The notes beneath the pieces are model-generated. The model was not told the origin of the DNA and made no database searches. It saw only the letters and a program-made list of their open reading frames with translations. Positions 40,182-51,050 of a DNA stretch of 64,000 nucleotides are shown in pieces (the first letter of the stretch is position 1; every line of letters begins with the position of its first letter). The position numbers and the translations under genes were made by a program. The DNA comes from Nematostella vectensis (Eukaryota; Cnidaria; Anthozoa; Actiniaria; Edwardsiidae), in contig NC_064042.1 in assembly GCF_932526225.1 (NCBI RefSeq), positions 13,031,040 through 13,095,039 of the forward strand, given 5' to 3'.

Positions 40182-41700
40182 CTTTTGAAAAACAAGTATA
40201 AAAAATATCATAACTGTAATAACAACATCGCTATAGACTTGCAAAAGGCCAAAATGTGCTGCGTTGACGAAAAGAGAAGCTAGCCGAGGGATTAAGTACA
40301 AAGTCAGTAAAGGACCGACAGTACCAGAGGCAAGACCTTCCAAGTTTCCTCCCCACCCATGCGATTGAAGTAGTCAGATAGCAAACATCATTTTATTTTT
40401 GTATGGCTTAAATAAACCACTGATTGTATCCATTGAATTATTGGATTTGTAACCAAAACCGATTAGAAAAAATCCTATGACTACGACATACCACCCCTCG
40501 ATTTATCTCGTACCCAATCTTAAATCATATAAAAAATTATTGTATTGCATAACAGACCTAGCATAGGCTTGTTATTGGATGGGGGGATACAAGACATTAA
40601 GGAAATATTGGGGGGAAAGGCTTGCCCATACTGTTCATCTCCTATTTTTTTTTTGGGGGGGGGGGGATTGGGGTTGGGGGTCACTAGACTTTCGGTGATT
40701 TAATCTCGCTTCGCTCGATGAGGTCGACTTGGAGAAAGTCTAGGGGGTCCCGTGTCCCCTACTCCCCCTTTTTACGGCCCTGATAAATATTGATGACAGC
40801 GTCATTTGGACAGAAAAAGATGCCTACTGAGGGGTTCTGACAACGACAGAGCACGTACCTTTGTTGACGTTGTTGTAGAGGACGGTGCAATTCTTGCTGT
40901 TCTCAGAATATAACACCGCACTCAGCACAGTGCCGTATTTATCAATGCAAACCCTTTTCTTTTCTTTCAAAGACTTTTCTTTAGGCAAAAAGTATAAAAA
41001 ATATTAGCGAATGCAAATGGCTAAAATGTGCTGCGTTGACGAAGAGAGAAGATAGCCAAGGGATCAAGCACAAAGTCTGTCAAGGAGTGAAAGTTAAAGT
41101 ACCAGAGGCCAGATTAATTTAACGCTCCACCGATGCGATTAAACTAGTCCAAAAGCAACCATCATTTTATTGTGTACACCTTCTATTCTTTAATCCAATA
41201 AACTGTTGTTTGGATCCATTGAATCATTGGATTTGTAACAAAAACAGGCACTAAAACCCTTAGAAAAGGTCGTATGACTACGACATTCCCAGCCTTCGAT
41301 TTCTCTCGCGTCGTACTCAGACTTATACCATATGAACAAATATTGAATTGCAAAATAGAGCTGTATCATAGGCCTCGAAATATTGGGTGAGGGGTGGGCA
41401 TAAAAACAAAAATATTGGGGGCACAGTCACTACTACTACTACTGGTCATTTCCTTATTATTTTTGCCAATATTCGGGGAGGGGTCACGTGCCTCAGTACC
41501 CCGCCCTGATACGGTCCTGGTAAATGCTGTTGACTGCGTAATTTTAACAGAGAGCATACTGAGGGGTTCTGACAACGAAGGAGCACGTACCTTTGTTGTC
41601 GTTGTTGTAGAGGACGGTGCTATGCTGGTGGTCCTCCGAGTGTAACACTGCTTTCAGCCCAGTACCGTCGTACTTATCATTGCGAATCCTGGACCCTGTC
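40160..41700. repeat. tandem duplication (two copies of about 750 bp) inside gene B
   Basis: Copy 1 (about 40160-40945) and copy 2 (about 40955-41700) share intron and exon sequence. Examples are aaaatgtgctgcgttgacga (40251 and 41029), accagaggc, tactgaggggttctgacaac (about 40825 and 41553), and the donor region gagcacgtacctttgttg. The period at the donor pair (40859 and 41591) is 732 bp; at the acceptor pair (40181 and 40978) it is 797 bp, the difference reflecting indels. The breakpoints lie within coding exons. Confidence 0.85.
40859..40978 (-). CDS. gene B, exon 7 (chimeric duplicated exon)
   Basis: A 120-nt exon with acceptor GCCTAAAG and donor AAAG|GTACGT. Phase 1 at both sides, so including or skipping it keeps the frame. 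It codes 39 residues. The first about seven (KSLKEKK) resemble the start of exon 8 (KSLLEKA). The rest (from RVCIDKYGTVLSAVLYSE) resembles the end of exon 6 (RIRNDKYDGTGLKAVLHSE), including the terminal LYNN-NK. The fusion is what a tandem duplication with breakpoints in exons 6 and 8 would give. Whether the exon is used in mRNA cannot be seen here. Confidence 0.7.
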
Positions 41701-41926
41701 AACGATACCACTGGAAAGCTTGACTCTGTAGAAATCGGAACAAGAGAATCATCGGCACTCACAGCAGTGCATGAGTTCACCGAATCGAGCACGGGGCCCT
41801 TGGATTGTAGAGATGTGGAATTACTACTGGAATATGTAGTCGCGGACTTCGTGGAATCTGTAGTCGTGGACTCATAAGTTTCTTTTGGGTATGGAGAAGG
41901 GCACTGCGGCAATGCCGACGCAGCAT
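41591..41926 (-). CDS. gene B, exon 6
   Basis: The acceptor CTTCTTTCAG precedes AT-GCT. The exon has 111 full codons, phase 1 at both ends, and donor AAAG|GTACGT. The product is Ser/Thr-rich (STKSATTYSSSNST) followed by the DKYDGTGLKAVLHSE to LYNNDNK segment that is duplicated in exon 7. No known domain. Confidence 0.8.
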
Positions 41927-42193
41927 CTGAAAGAAGTCATTGAAGTAATGCGACAAAGAAAATTTTACCCTAATGTGCCATCTCTTAAGTACTAGAACGG
42001 GTGATGAACACACCCCAAAAAAGGTTTAAAAGTGAGGTTGCCGTCGACCACCCCGTCTATTTTTATGGGAGTGCCCCTAGTTTTTCGACTCGGCTGAGGT
42101 TTCGAGTTAATGGGGCTTTGCGGTAATAGCTGTTCGAGACTAAAATAACACGAATGATGGAGACCGTCATAATGGTACATTGGCAGACGATAC

Positions 42194-42262
42194 CTTGGAA
42201 GTGTTCACTTGTTTCATCCATCTCCACCTTGATGGAAGGCGCTTGCATGCACGATGCAGGTA
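42194..42262 (-). CDS. gene B, exon 5
   Basis: A 69-nt exon with acceptor CTTGAAACAG and donor CCAAG|GTATCG, phase 1 at both ends. It codes PASCMQAPSIKVEMDETSEH and continues to FQ. It contains a sumoylation-type site (IKVE). Frame agrees with exons 4 and 6. Confidence 0.75.
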
Positions 42263-42765
42263 CTGTTTCAAGGTTTGGTTTATGTGCAATGATATTGAGA
42301 AAATTCCAACGTTAGAAATGTATAGTAATAATTTTACGATTCAATTTTAGCATTAACGATTCAATACTCTAGGACTTCACATAAAGAGTCTGAGTCTGAG
42401 TCTGAGTCTGTGTGAGCTTTGTTAAACGATATATGGCACATCATAGTTAAATAATCGTTCTGTATAACCAGACTAACCAACCAAGTACATATGTTACCGA
42501 CTTATTGGCAGGGCTTCAAAGCCAAAACAGCCTCTTTCGAAATTGATTAGTTTTCAAAAAAAAATTACCTCTTGCTTCCTGTTTAAGCGAGGCAAGGCAT
42601 TTTTGCCCCAGTCATGATTTAGAAAGGTTATGACAATCTTTTGTGGAAGTCTCTTTTTGGTTATGATCACATCGCTTTTAGTGAATAACCATTTTTCTTC
42701 TGGCATAATTTATTGCTGGCCATATGGTTGTGAGTACATGAGAAAAAAGTGGTACTTTTACTTAC
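42263..42765 (-). other. gene B intron 4
   Basis: Contains a short hexamer tandem (gagtct, about 42388-42411). Otherwise nothing seen. Confidence 0.7.
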
Positions 42766-44743
42766 CGCGTTGATCCCAGTCGGTTGTCACCTTAGTCAAA
42801 GCTGTTCCAGACTCACCTTTATTTTCGTTGTTGATCCTCGAAATACACGGACCACGAGAGCTCGGTAGCAGCTTTCTTGGTGTTGACTTTCTCGGGCGCT
42901 TGCTGCTCGGTATTATGGGATCATTACTCGGTGATGGAACCATAATTGTGTGCAATTCTTGCGGCGCCTTTCTCTTCAATGAATGACTCCTTTGTTCCGC
43001 CGAAGAGTTCATTGGAACAGGCTGTGGACCTTCTTCCTGGGATACGGATAAATTGAGCATCTGTATTGATGCTGATGGTAAGTCAGCAAGAGATTCCTTC
43101 GTCGAGGATGAGCTTGGTCTTTGTTGTATTGTAATATTTCTTTGGAGGCCTTCGTACGTTGTAGGCATTTTCATGTATGGCTTCGGTATTTCTTCTGATT
43201 TAGTGTCTCTTTGAAGGGTTTTATCTGATGAAGACACACCTAAGCCCAAGCATGGATTACTTCGCTGCTGTAAACTCGTGTCCTTGTGAGTTGATTCATA
43301 CGTTGAAATCATCGGGTACGAACTAGTTCTGTCTTGTAGGGTAATGTCTTTCCAACGCGCATCAACAATTGAAGGAGATTCCCGGGAGATTCTAGGTCTC
43401 GCTTGTACTGTAATGTCCCTTTGAAAGGGCTCATACGTTGAAGGTGACCCTAAAGATGCTCTATTTAGGGATGTTTTCTTAATAATGTGAGAAGGGGGTG
43501 CGGGATTATCTAGAAAGCCAACAAAAGATCCTGAAGGAGACACAGGTCTTCCATTCAAGCTTTTACCCTCATCTTCGATTTCATTGTCATATTCAACAAT
43601 CATAGATTCGTTTGTGTGATATGCACTCCCAGGTAAACTACATATCATGTCCGAGTTTGGTTTCATATCGATATCTTTCGTCCGCAAAATCGATTCGTCA
43701 GATGGGTCGGATTTGAAGTTATCTAGTCCCTCTGTTAACTGCTTCTTCTCTGCATGCAACCTGGCAATGGTATGATCCAATTGATCCTTCAGCTGTTGAT
43801 GTAGAGCATCCTCCTCCGTGAGTAGCCTCATCCTCGTAGCCAATCTCCCTTTTCGTAATTTCTCAATCTCCAACATTTTTTCCAGTTTAGACTGTTGCAC
43901 CTTAGATTGCAAGGTGACTAGTCTGTCGTGCTCTCGGCTCAAATCCCATAACGCTCTTTCGTTATTCTGTCTTTTTAAAGAGAGCTCATTGAGTCGCTTA
44001 AGTATTACAGTCACTGAATCTTTTTTCGGTCTACCAGGTTTTCGCTTTCCATACAAATAATTCATCTTACTAAGGATGTCCTTTATCTGACCTCTCTTCC
44101 TGGCTGCTTCAGCCACTAGTTGACATTTTTCAGCTTGCCACCTCTCCATTTCTATGGCACTACCCACGTCTATCTGACCATTTGCCAAGGGTGAAGGTTC
44201 ACTTAAGCGACTTTTATCTATCACATCTCTTTCCATAGGGACAGAAGCTCTGCATTCGCCAGCTTGCTTGGAATCTATGCTTGACCCTTGAGTGCTCAAA
44301 GGGGCAGTATCACTTGATGTGACGCAGCCTCTTCCTGTTAAAGGCATTTCTGTTGTCTTGACATTACTGGTCGTAGTATTGGTGGCCCATTGGACTGTGG
44401 TCAAATCCTTTATTTCAGACCAATTACCTCGATCAGTCCTGCTTCCAAGTGGTGGAATGCTGTACACAGATTGTATTGCCGGTTCCTGTAGGCCTAATGG
44501 ACCTTGAATAGTTATACTGTTGCAATACTGAAGGTCCCGATACTGGTGTGGGGTATTTGATGTAGTACTGGAAATGGTTGTGCTGTGGGTTCCAGGAAGG
44601 CTGAACACCTCACCAATCTTAATATTAATCCCATCGACATTTGGAGAATGGTCAGACTCCATGCTTTTCTTTAAAGGGTTAGTAGTTTCTTGAATGGATG
44701 TACTGTAGGATAATCTTGCAGGAAAGGTAACTTCGCGATCACC
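42766..44743 (-). CDS. gene B, exon 4: AT-hook and coiled-coil body
   Basis: The acceptor TTCACACAG opens in phase 0 (GGT GAT CGC), 659 full codons follow, and it ends one base into a codon at GCG|GTAAGT. Order of features: a Ser/Thr-rich N part; a charged helix (MERWQAEKCQLVAEAARKRG); an AT-hook (KRKPGRPKK) that would bind the minor groove of AT-rich DNA; a long Leu/Lys/Glu/Arg coiled coil of about 110 residues; then about five degenerate copies of a 20-35 residue motif with core TYE-x4-R-D-I-T-V-Q-x-R; and basic nuclear-localisation-like clusters (LKRKAP, KRPRKSTPRK). This points to a chromatin-associated nuclear protein. Family not recognised. Confidence 0.9.
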
Positions 44744-46064
44744 CTGTGTGAAAGGAAAAAATACAATGGTATTTCTGACGTGAATATTTGCTGGTTAGAT
44801 TGATTGATTCATTAACAATTAAAATATCACGTACACCACTGTACCTGGTGAGCGGTATCCAACCTTCCCCAGTACTTTGCAGTACCAACTCTAATGTCAC
44901 ATCGTTGTATTTCTTCAACACATTGACCCCTCAACCGGCCTGTACCGGCTTTGGGAAGTACCCACAACCCAAAAAATTCATAAATTCAAAATAAACACAA
45001 CAAGATGAATATACTCAGGCATCAGTCTAAGGGATAAATGGTCTTGCAAATATGCATCCAACCAAGGTGTTGGCATCTACTCTTAAGCCAAATAATTGCA
45101 CAGGTTCTTTGACAAATCTCAAATCGAACAAGGAGAGAAAAGCAGAATCACCCCTCTCAATAAAACGCTCAAAATATCAAGGGAGAGAGATCAGCAAACA
45201 CAGCTCAAGACACAAATAGATACCTTTATTCTGATCCTCCAGGTACATTTCCTTGGCCTCAAAACACAATGTCCATTCCTTGAAGGATTGTACAACCACG
45301 AAAATATCTTTACGTATTGCAAAGCATTCTGGGAGATCCAGGGGAAAATTCACGAGGGGAGGGCCAGTCAACACTCCCTCTCCCCAAAGTCAGATGTTTT
45401 TTTAGAAGTCTTTTCACCCCGAAGCCAAACAAATCAATTCCAGGTCATACAGACCCAGAATAGCAGTGTAAACAATTTTGGAATCAATTTAGTTTCAGAA
45501 AAGACAGCATTTAGGAGAGCTGTGGTGATTCATTAGAAAATTATTTTCTCTGGGCAAAGCCAAACAAGAAAAAAATCATCATGAATCCACCATTGCTTGC
45601 AAATATCCATAAGCAACGCACTCAATTATGCCCCAATAGACTTCATGATGTCCTGAGACACTCTCCTAATATGCTGACAGCTGTATTTTTGATGAAAAAT
45701 ACAAGCAACTATCAACTTGTGCTGGCTTCAGCACAACGACGAGGGATTAAAAGTGGGGACCGCAAAGCACTGTTGGAAAGCTTGGATACCGCTGACTAGG
45801 TGCAGCTGTGTTTGACTTTGACGGGCTGTATAAAACTCAGAGTAGGGGGGGAGGTATCTGTTTTTAGTCTGTTTTTTTTTGTAAATTCAGCTCAAAAATA
45901 GCCAAGAGTCAATGGGTCAACCACTGACTTATATGTCTGTGCTAATCTAATAAAACTGATGATGTGTTGGCACACAAATACAATTCCTAGTTAGATGGTG
46001 GCAAGATAAGATGTGAACTCATTCTTTTTTGTTATTGAAGCAACTTAGAAATACTGTATTTTAC
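44744..46064 (-). other. gene B intron 3
   Basis: Flanked by matching splice sites in phase 0. A 146-codon open frame on the + strand (45096-45536) has no domain and no splice support, and is regarded as chance. Confidence 0.7.
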
Positions 46065-46186
46065 CTTGTTTATAACTGCATCAGGGATTTGATTATGATA
46101 TGCAGCAATGACAGGAAGGCTCAGGCCATAACGGTAAGCAACTCCTTGAAATATTTCCTCAGGGTAATCATAGCAATCTTCTGATT
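46065..46186 (-). CDS. gene B, exon 3
   Basis: The acceptor TGTTCTCAG precedes AA-TCA; 40 full codons run to AACAAG|GTAAAA. Phase 1 in, phase 0 out, matching both neighbours. The segment FQGVAYRYGLSLPVIAAYHN has a faint resemblance to a LysM fold (RYG, hydrophobic helix, N). That would be odd in an AT-hook protein, so it is mentioned only as a possibility. Confidence 0.7.
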
Positions 46187-48704
46187 CTGAGAACATTTAC
46201 AATAAAAAATAGCAAGATGATCACTGGGTAGGGCCCTGGAATTGAGTTAAAACAAAACATGGTATTATTATAAAGGACAGCTCCTCCATATTGAAATTGC
46301 CTTACATCTTACAAAGCCCTTTTTCTACAAGTTGTGAGCATGTTTAACCTACACTGACCTCTTTAAAAGCAAAATGCTAATTTAAACCAAAGCAAAATAC
46401 TAATTCAACATGTAAACAAAACTAATGTATTCAAAATGGCATACTTCTGACATATATGTGAAATATGTCAATTTTGTGAGGGTGATAAAGAACAATGACA
46501 TCTCAGAATTTTTGAAGTATTGTAATAAAACACATATATGCATGCATATGTATGTATGTCAAAACAAATCTTTGAGGACCAATAGAATGTCATATAGCAC
46601 TATCAAATTCATTTTGATAATTATTTTCTTTGAGCAACCTTTCAACCCTTTTTGTTAAAGAAACACATCATACATTGCAGGTCCATAGCTGAAAGGTCCA
46701 CTTTACATAATTCTTTTTTGGGAGGGAAGGTGGGGTATACCCTAAGACAGACGACAGACGGACAGTTTTATTGGGGTCTTATACAAAAGAGTACATTGAC
46801 CGAGAATCCCAATAAATTCTATAGAAGACCTCTTCACGACACAATAATTATTTGAGTCATGTAGAGGTAATACTGTTCCTATGGGAGAAGCATTAAGGCA
46901 AAGAAGAATTAAGGTGGTCTTCGAACAAAGCAGTTGCCCCCTCACCCCAAATCTGTATGGAACTTCACATAACCATTTAAACTTTGGTGGCAAAAAATGG
47001 TGCTACACAAAGGCTTTTCATTGGGAAATACTGTAGGCAAAGTATCATTTTATCTTTAAGAAAAATTTTTTCTGGATGCTAAATAAACAAGAGATTTGGT
47101 GCTCTACTGTAGGTGGGATTGCCAGGGAACAGGTCCAAAATCTTGAGACTCTCACCTAATGTGGGAGAGTTGGCAGGTACAATCACCTTGCTACAGGTAT
47201 GCATTGTATCAATCATTCATAGAAAAAATGCACAGATATAGGACCTTAAAATTACACACACCTGAACATGGTAGAGAAGGAGGGATAAGCATTTTAAAGG
47301 GTTACTTCTGAAAGAAAAATATTGTATATAACAAAATACTAATCACATATAAGTAAATGCTCTCTTTAGTGTCCTGGTAAGGGGGAGGCACTGTAATTCG
47401 TGTCAAAATTTAGATTTCAGTTTTATATGAATAACTGTATATACCTTGAATGTACAGTAAACAAAACAAACAAAACATCTTTTATTTGCACACAAAATTA
47501 AGTGTTACATAGGTTGTTTTTTTTTTTTATATTCATATATTTATTGATAGGGAGAGGAGAGAAAAAAAGAAAAAAAACAAAAAACCTAGAGTTGCATACC
47601 AAGGGGGGACAATACTTCGGTGCGGGCACCCTAGAATAGCTTGAGAGCTAAACGGGCTAGGGTGCACTTAAATGTTAGGGGAAAATCCTAGTTTGGAGAT
47701 CTGGAGGCTGTGTGCATAAGCAAGAATGTACGAGAAAAACACAGATATAGAGACACGACAAGGATACAACAAGGATACGACAAGAATACAAGCTGGTACA
47801 AGCAGAGCGGAAACAAAAACAAAAGGAAGGAATATATTGCCAAGAATTAGGTGATAGTATGGGTTACAGGTGAAGATGTGGGTGGGTTAATAGGTGGCGA
47901 TTAGGTCGTCTGATAATTTTTTTTTGAAGGATTTCATATTTAGGTCTTTGTCATTTTGGGTGAGTTCGTTCCAAATTTGTACACCTCTAAATCGGATGTT
48001 GAATTTCCCGTAGTTGGTGCGTGCTTTGGGTAGGGTGTAACTAGATTTGGCAGAAAGTTGGGTGTTGTATTTGTGGGAAATTATATGAAAGAAAGAGTCA
48101 AAAGTTGTGGGGAGAGTTCCAGAGTGGTGTTGGTACATAAATAGCGCTGTGTGGAAGTAAACTATATCTTTAACCTATAGCTTTAATTAAATGTAAATAC
48201 AAGCCCATTCTTAGAGCCTTGAACAATAATGAGACAACTATTTTACTTCTTAGAAGCTAAATATGAGCATTATGATACCTTATGTATATTTGCTTAAATT
48301 TAGGAAGTTGTTGTATTTTCGTGAGTTAATATGAATTTTTTTTTGTTACAGAGAAAAGTTTTAGGGTACTGGTAATTTTTTCCTAGCAGCCCCCCTCCAC
48401 CCCTTGAAAAATAAAATGCAGCACAATTACCAATCTTAAATTCTTCTACCAATTAACAAAAATCACCCCTGATATCACCTATGCTGATAATAAATGATCA
48501 ATTAGTTAAATTTCCACACAATCACATATATATTTAAGCTACAGTACACACAGCTGAAAGGATAAGATCTCAAAGTATTTGATGATCAACTATTCAATTT
48601 TACACACAAAATGCTGACTTCCATACGTCACTAGTTAAAATATATATACTTATCATCTAGTTCAGTGTAAACGATTCAGTAACGTTTGACCTTTATGACT
48701 TTAC
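46187..48704 (-). other. gene B intron 2, contains a LINE fragment
   Basis: AT-rich. The only feature seen is the LINE remnant at 47518-48140. Confidence 0.7.
47518..48140 (-). mobile_element. 5'-truncated non-LTR retrotransposon (LINE) fragment
   Basis: The - strand frame 48138-47887 codes 83 residues. It shows the typical last part of jockey/CR1-like reverse transcriptase ORFs: HKYNTQ, then KARTNYGKFNIRFRGVQIWN, then SFKKKLSDDL. After the stop comes about 370 bp of 3' UTR-like sequence ending at a run of A (T on +, 47518-47528), the likely tail. The catalytic core is absent, so the copy is dead on arrival. Confidence 0.65.
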
Positions 48705-48788
48705 CTTGCTGAGCAAGATTCCTTCGTTTCATGCGAAGAACTCCGGCGACCCGAGATGGAACTTGATAATGTGAATCTTTCAAGAGTT
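48705..48788 (-). CDS. gene B, exon 2
   Basis: 27 full codons (LLKDSHYQVPSRVAGVLRMK and then RRNLAQQ), phase 1 at both ends. The donor CAAG|GTAAAG is good. The proposed acceptor (CGAAGCAG) lacks a strong pyrimidine tract. The downstream frame joins exon 3 through a Glu codon. If the upstream coding exon is wrong, translation could begin at the Met in this exon. Confidence 0.6.
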
Positions 48789-48971
48789 CTGCTTCGACAT
48801 TTGCATAGGAAATACATATATATAAAGCTCGGAAAGACTTAAAAACTCTTCGCTCCGGTGTATGGAGTATTTGTTTATCTAGAGTAGAAAATGAGATGGC
48901 TCACCTTTGTTGAATGTGTCACATATTCGATGTCCTTTTGGCGCGAAAACTCTCACCGACGCGCGCGTCGA

Positions 48972-48985
48972 ATGTCACGTGACAT
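48972..48985. promoter_or_regulatory. 14-bp palindromic E-box (ATGTCACGTGACAT)
   Basis: A perfect palindrome centred on CACGTG with TCACGTGA flanks, the form bound by USF, MITF/TFE or MAX-type bHLH-Zip factors. It lies in the GC-richer 5' region of gene B, between the putative first ATG and exon 2. Regulatory use is inference. Confidence 0.5.
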
Positions 48986-49030
48986 AAAAGTCAGCACTTC
49001 GAAGTAAACAATGGGAATCCTGTGTTATAC

Positions 49031-49052
49031 CTCCTTCATCCAAAGCCATCAT
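49031..49052 (-). CDS. gene B, exon 1 (tentative start)
   Basis: Two consecutive ATGs open MMALDEG, then one base before GGAG|GTATAA, phase 1 as exon 2 requires. The donor is weak at +5. An alternative is a non-coding first exon ending at the stronger donor AAAG|GTGAGC near 48911. Its frame into exon 2 is open but has no ATG, which would place the start at the Met in exon 2. Confidence 0.4.
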
Positions 49053-49211
49053 GATGTAAAATAAGGTTAGACTTCAAACGCGGGAAGTTATCTTAAATTT
49101 TTCTTGCAATAAAGTATTTTCAATTTAGGGGGCAGAATACCCTGGGTAAGGTTGGAGCCTCTGGTACCCAGTGTCAGGTCCAGGAAGAAAAAGCTAAGAA
49201 TGCATTGTCCA

Positions 49212-49457
49212 TTGTGAGTGAGGGAGGAAGTTCTCTGATAAAAATCTAACCACCTCCGAAAGAACAAAAAGGGCTTTTTTTATGCCTTTGCAGTATCTCA
49301 ACGGGACGTTTATTGTCGGACGTGGGATCACCAGAGTGATCTAGCTTATGATTTATAGTTATGTCTACAAATAGCACGACTATTGATAACTAAAAAGTGG
49401 ACTTTCGGCGTTCGCACACTCTGCCCCCCCCCCCCCCCCCTCCTGGGTACGGGCCTG
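49212..49457. mobile_element. dispersed repeat family 2, truncated copy
   Basis: Shares many blocks with 18004-18238: aagttctctgataaaaatct, agaacaaaaaggg, atgcctttgcagtatct, accagagtgat, and a similar end (gggtacgggcctg). Confidence 0.7.
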
Positions 49458-49924
49458 GTTAGACTTGAGTGCCTGCTATGCTCAACAGGGCTGTAGGCCT
49501 CACAAGATATTGGGAGGGCACGATGGGTGGGGAGGGGGGGGGGGGCTAAGGCACTTTAGGGGGGGGGGGGCTAAGGAACTAAGGCCTTTAGTCCTCAAAT
49601 CCTGCTACAGACCTGCCCCTATTCTATGTTGCTTTCTGGGCAAGAGCGTTGCCTTCAGAGGAGGCTACCTCGTGGCGTTCTCAGCAAAATTCCTCTTTGC
49701 ATTACTATGCGCAGTTACACTCATCCCTCATTCAACAGTGCTGGATACGTCATACACGCGTATGGTATATTACGGATTTTAAGGATTTATTCCTTATATA
49801 GGCTAAGTTGGAAATCGCTTATGTTTTTGTGTGTTTTATTATTGGCTTATTTTTATAGCAGTCTTATTGTTAAGTAAGACCAATCCAATATAATACACAA
49901 AAAAGTACTGATAATAGACAAATA

Positions 49925-50300
49925 TGCGACACGGGGCGTTTCCGGGGGGGGGGACTCCGATAAAACCAGACGGGGGTGGATCGTCTGCAAAATTAATTTT
50001 AAGGGAAGTCATTTTGGCATGGTCAACAGAACTTCTAACACATAAGAGATAGCAAATTTGGGTGTGGTCGAAGGAATTTTTAATCCTGAGAGATGGCAGA
50101 ATCGGAAAAAACGTTAAACACCCCATTAGGACTAATCATTGGTCGAATTTTATACCCTGAGAGAAACATTACCGGATAAAAGTTAAACATTCCCTTAGGA
50201 TGGCAGTTGGTCGAATTTTATACCCTAAGGGATGGCAAAATCGGAAAAATCCTTTAACACCCCTTAAGGGATGGCAATTTTATACCCTATAAAAGATGTG
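49925..50300. repeat. degenerate tandem repeat, about 80-100-bp unit
   Basis: Recurring words gagagatggcagaatcgg, taagggatggcaaaatcgg, ggtcgaattttataccct (twice) and taaacaccccatta, in the same order about four times. Confidence 0.6.
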
Positions 50301-51050
50301 ACGATCACCTCCGTTTACTTTTCTTTACACTCGTTTTTAGTCATACGTGCATCCTGTGGCTTTTGTTTACGTATCACATCTGTGTTTTTTTTTATTTTTG
50401 GTGGACGTCAATCATGACTTTTGAATTCTTCCAATTCTGCGACTGTCACAGCTTAAGACCGATCACAAACATAACAACATCAAAGTGGATCCCCTTCCTA
50501 GCCACTGTCCGGGATAAAGCACCGATAAACAGTGCGTTGGTGCGTTGTATTTTTTTGGAGCTCTCGATTTGGTTAGCGGTCTAACGTCCGCTGTAACTGC
50601 GAAATGCTTCCAGTCACTAAACCAGGCGCGACTCTCGGAAACGAACAATACAAGGCGCACGTGTGACTAAATTCCTTTTACTACTTTCGCTACTGTAAAA
50701 ATGACATCCTTAGTTTATGCTTATCTGTCGCTGACAATAATGTTTTGCTTGTTCTATTGCAATGCAGTTAAATTATTAAATATTAATTGATCACAACGCA
50801 TCTTCTTTTGATCTCGTTGCCAAAGAGGTCATCGTCCTCGCTTAAAGCGTCTTTACGACAGTCGTAACCGACGGCTGTGGAAAACACAAGGAATGAACCG
50901 ACAAGTAGGAATATGTCGTTCCTGATTGCGGTCTGCACCAAATCATGAATGATAACCCACGATCATGGTTTCGTCCACTCAAGGAGGTTATTGAGCTTTT
51001 AATGCCATGAGCTACGGTAAACATATGTCCTTTAGGGTGGTCCCGTCTAA

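Larger units (their letters stand above)
49053..50841. other. intergenic, repeats only
   Basis: No gene seen. It contains the family 2 repeat (49212-49457), poly-C and poly-G tracts at 49424-49440 and about 49526-49570, and a degenerate tandem region at about 49920-50300. Short open frames are unsupported. Confidence 0.5.

Noticed and set aside
45096..45799. 146- and 72-codon + frames between gene B exons
   Set aside because: Antisense within a well-phased intron, no domain, no splice support.
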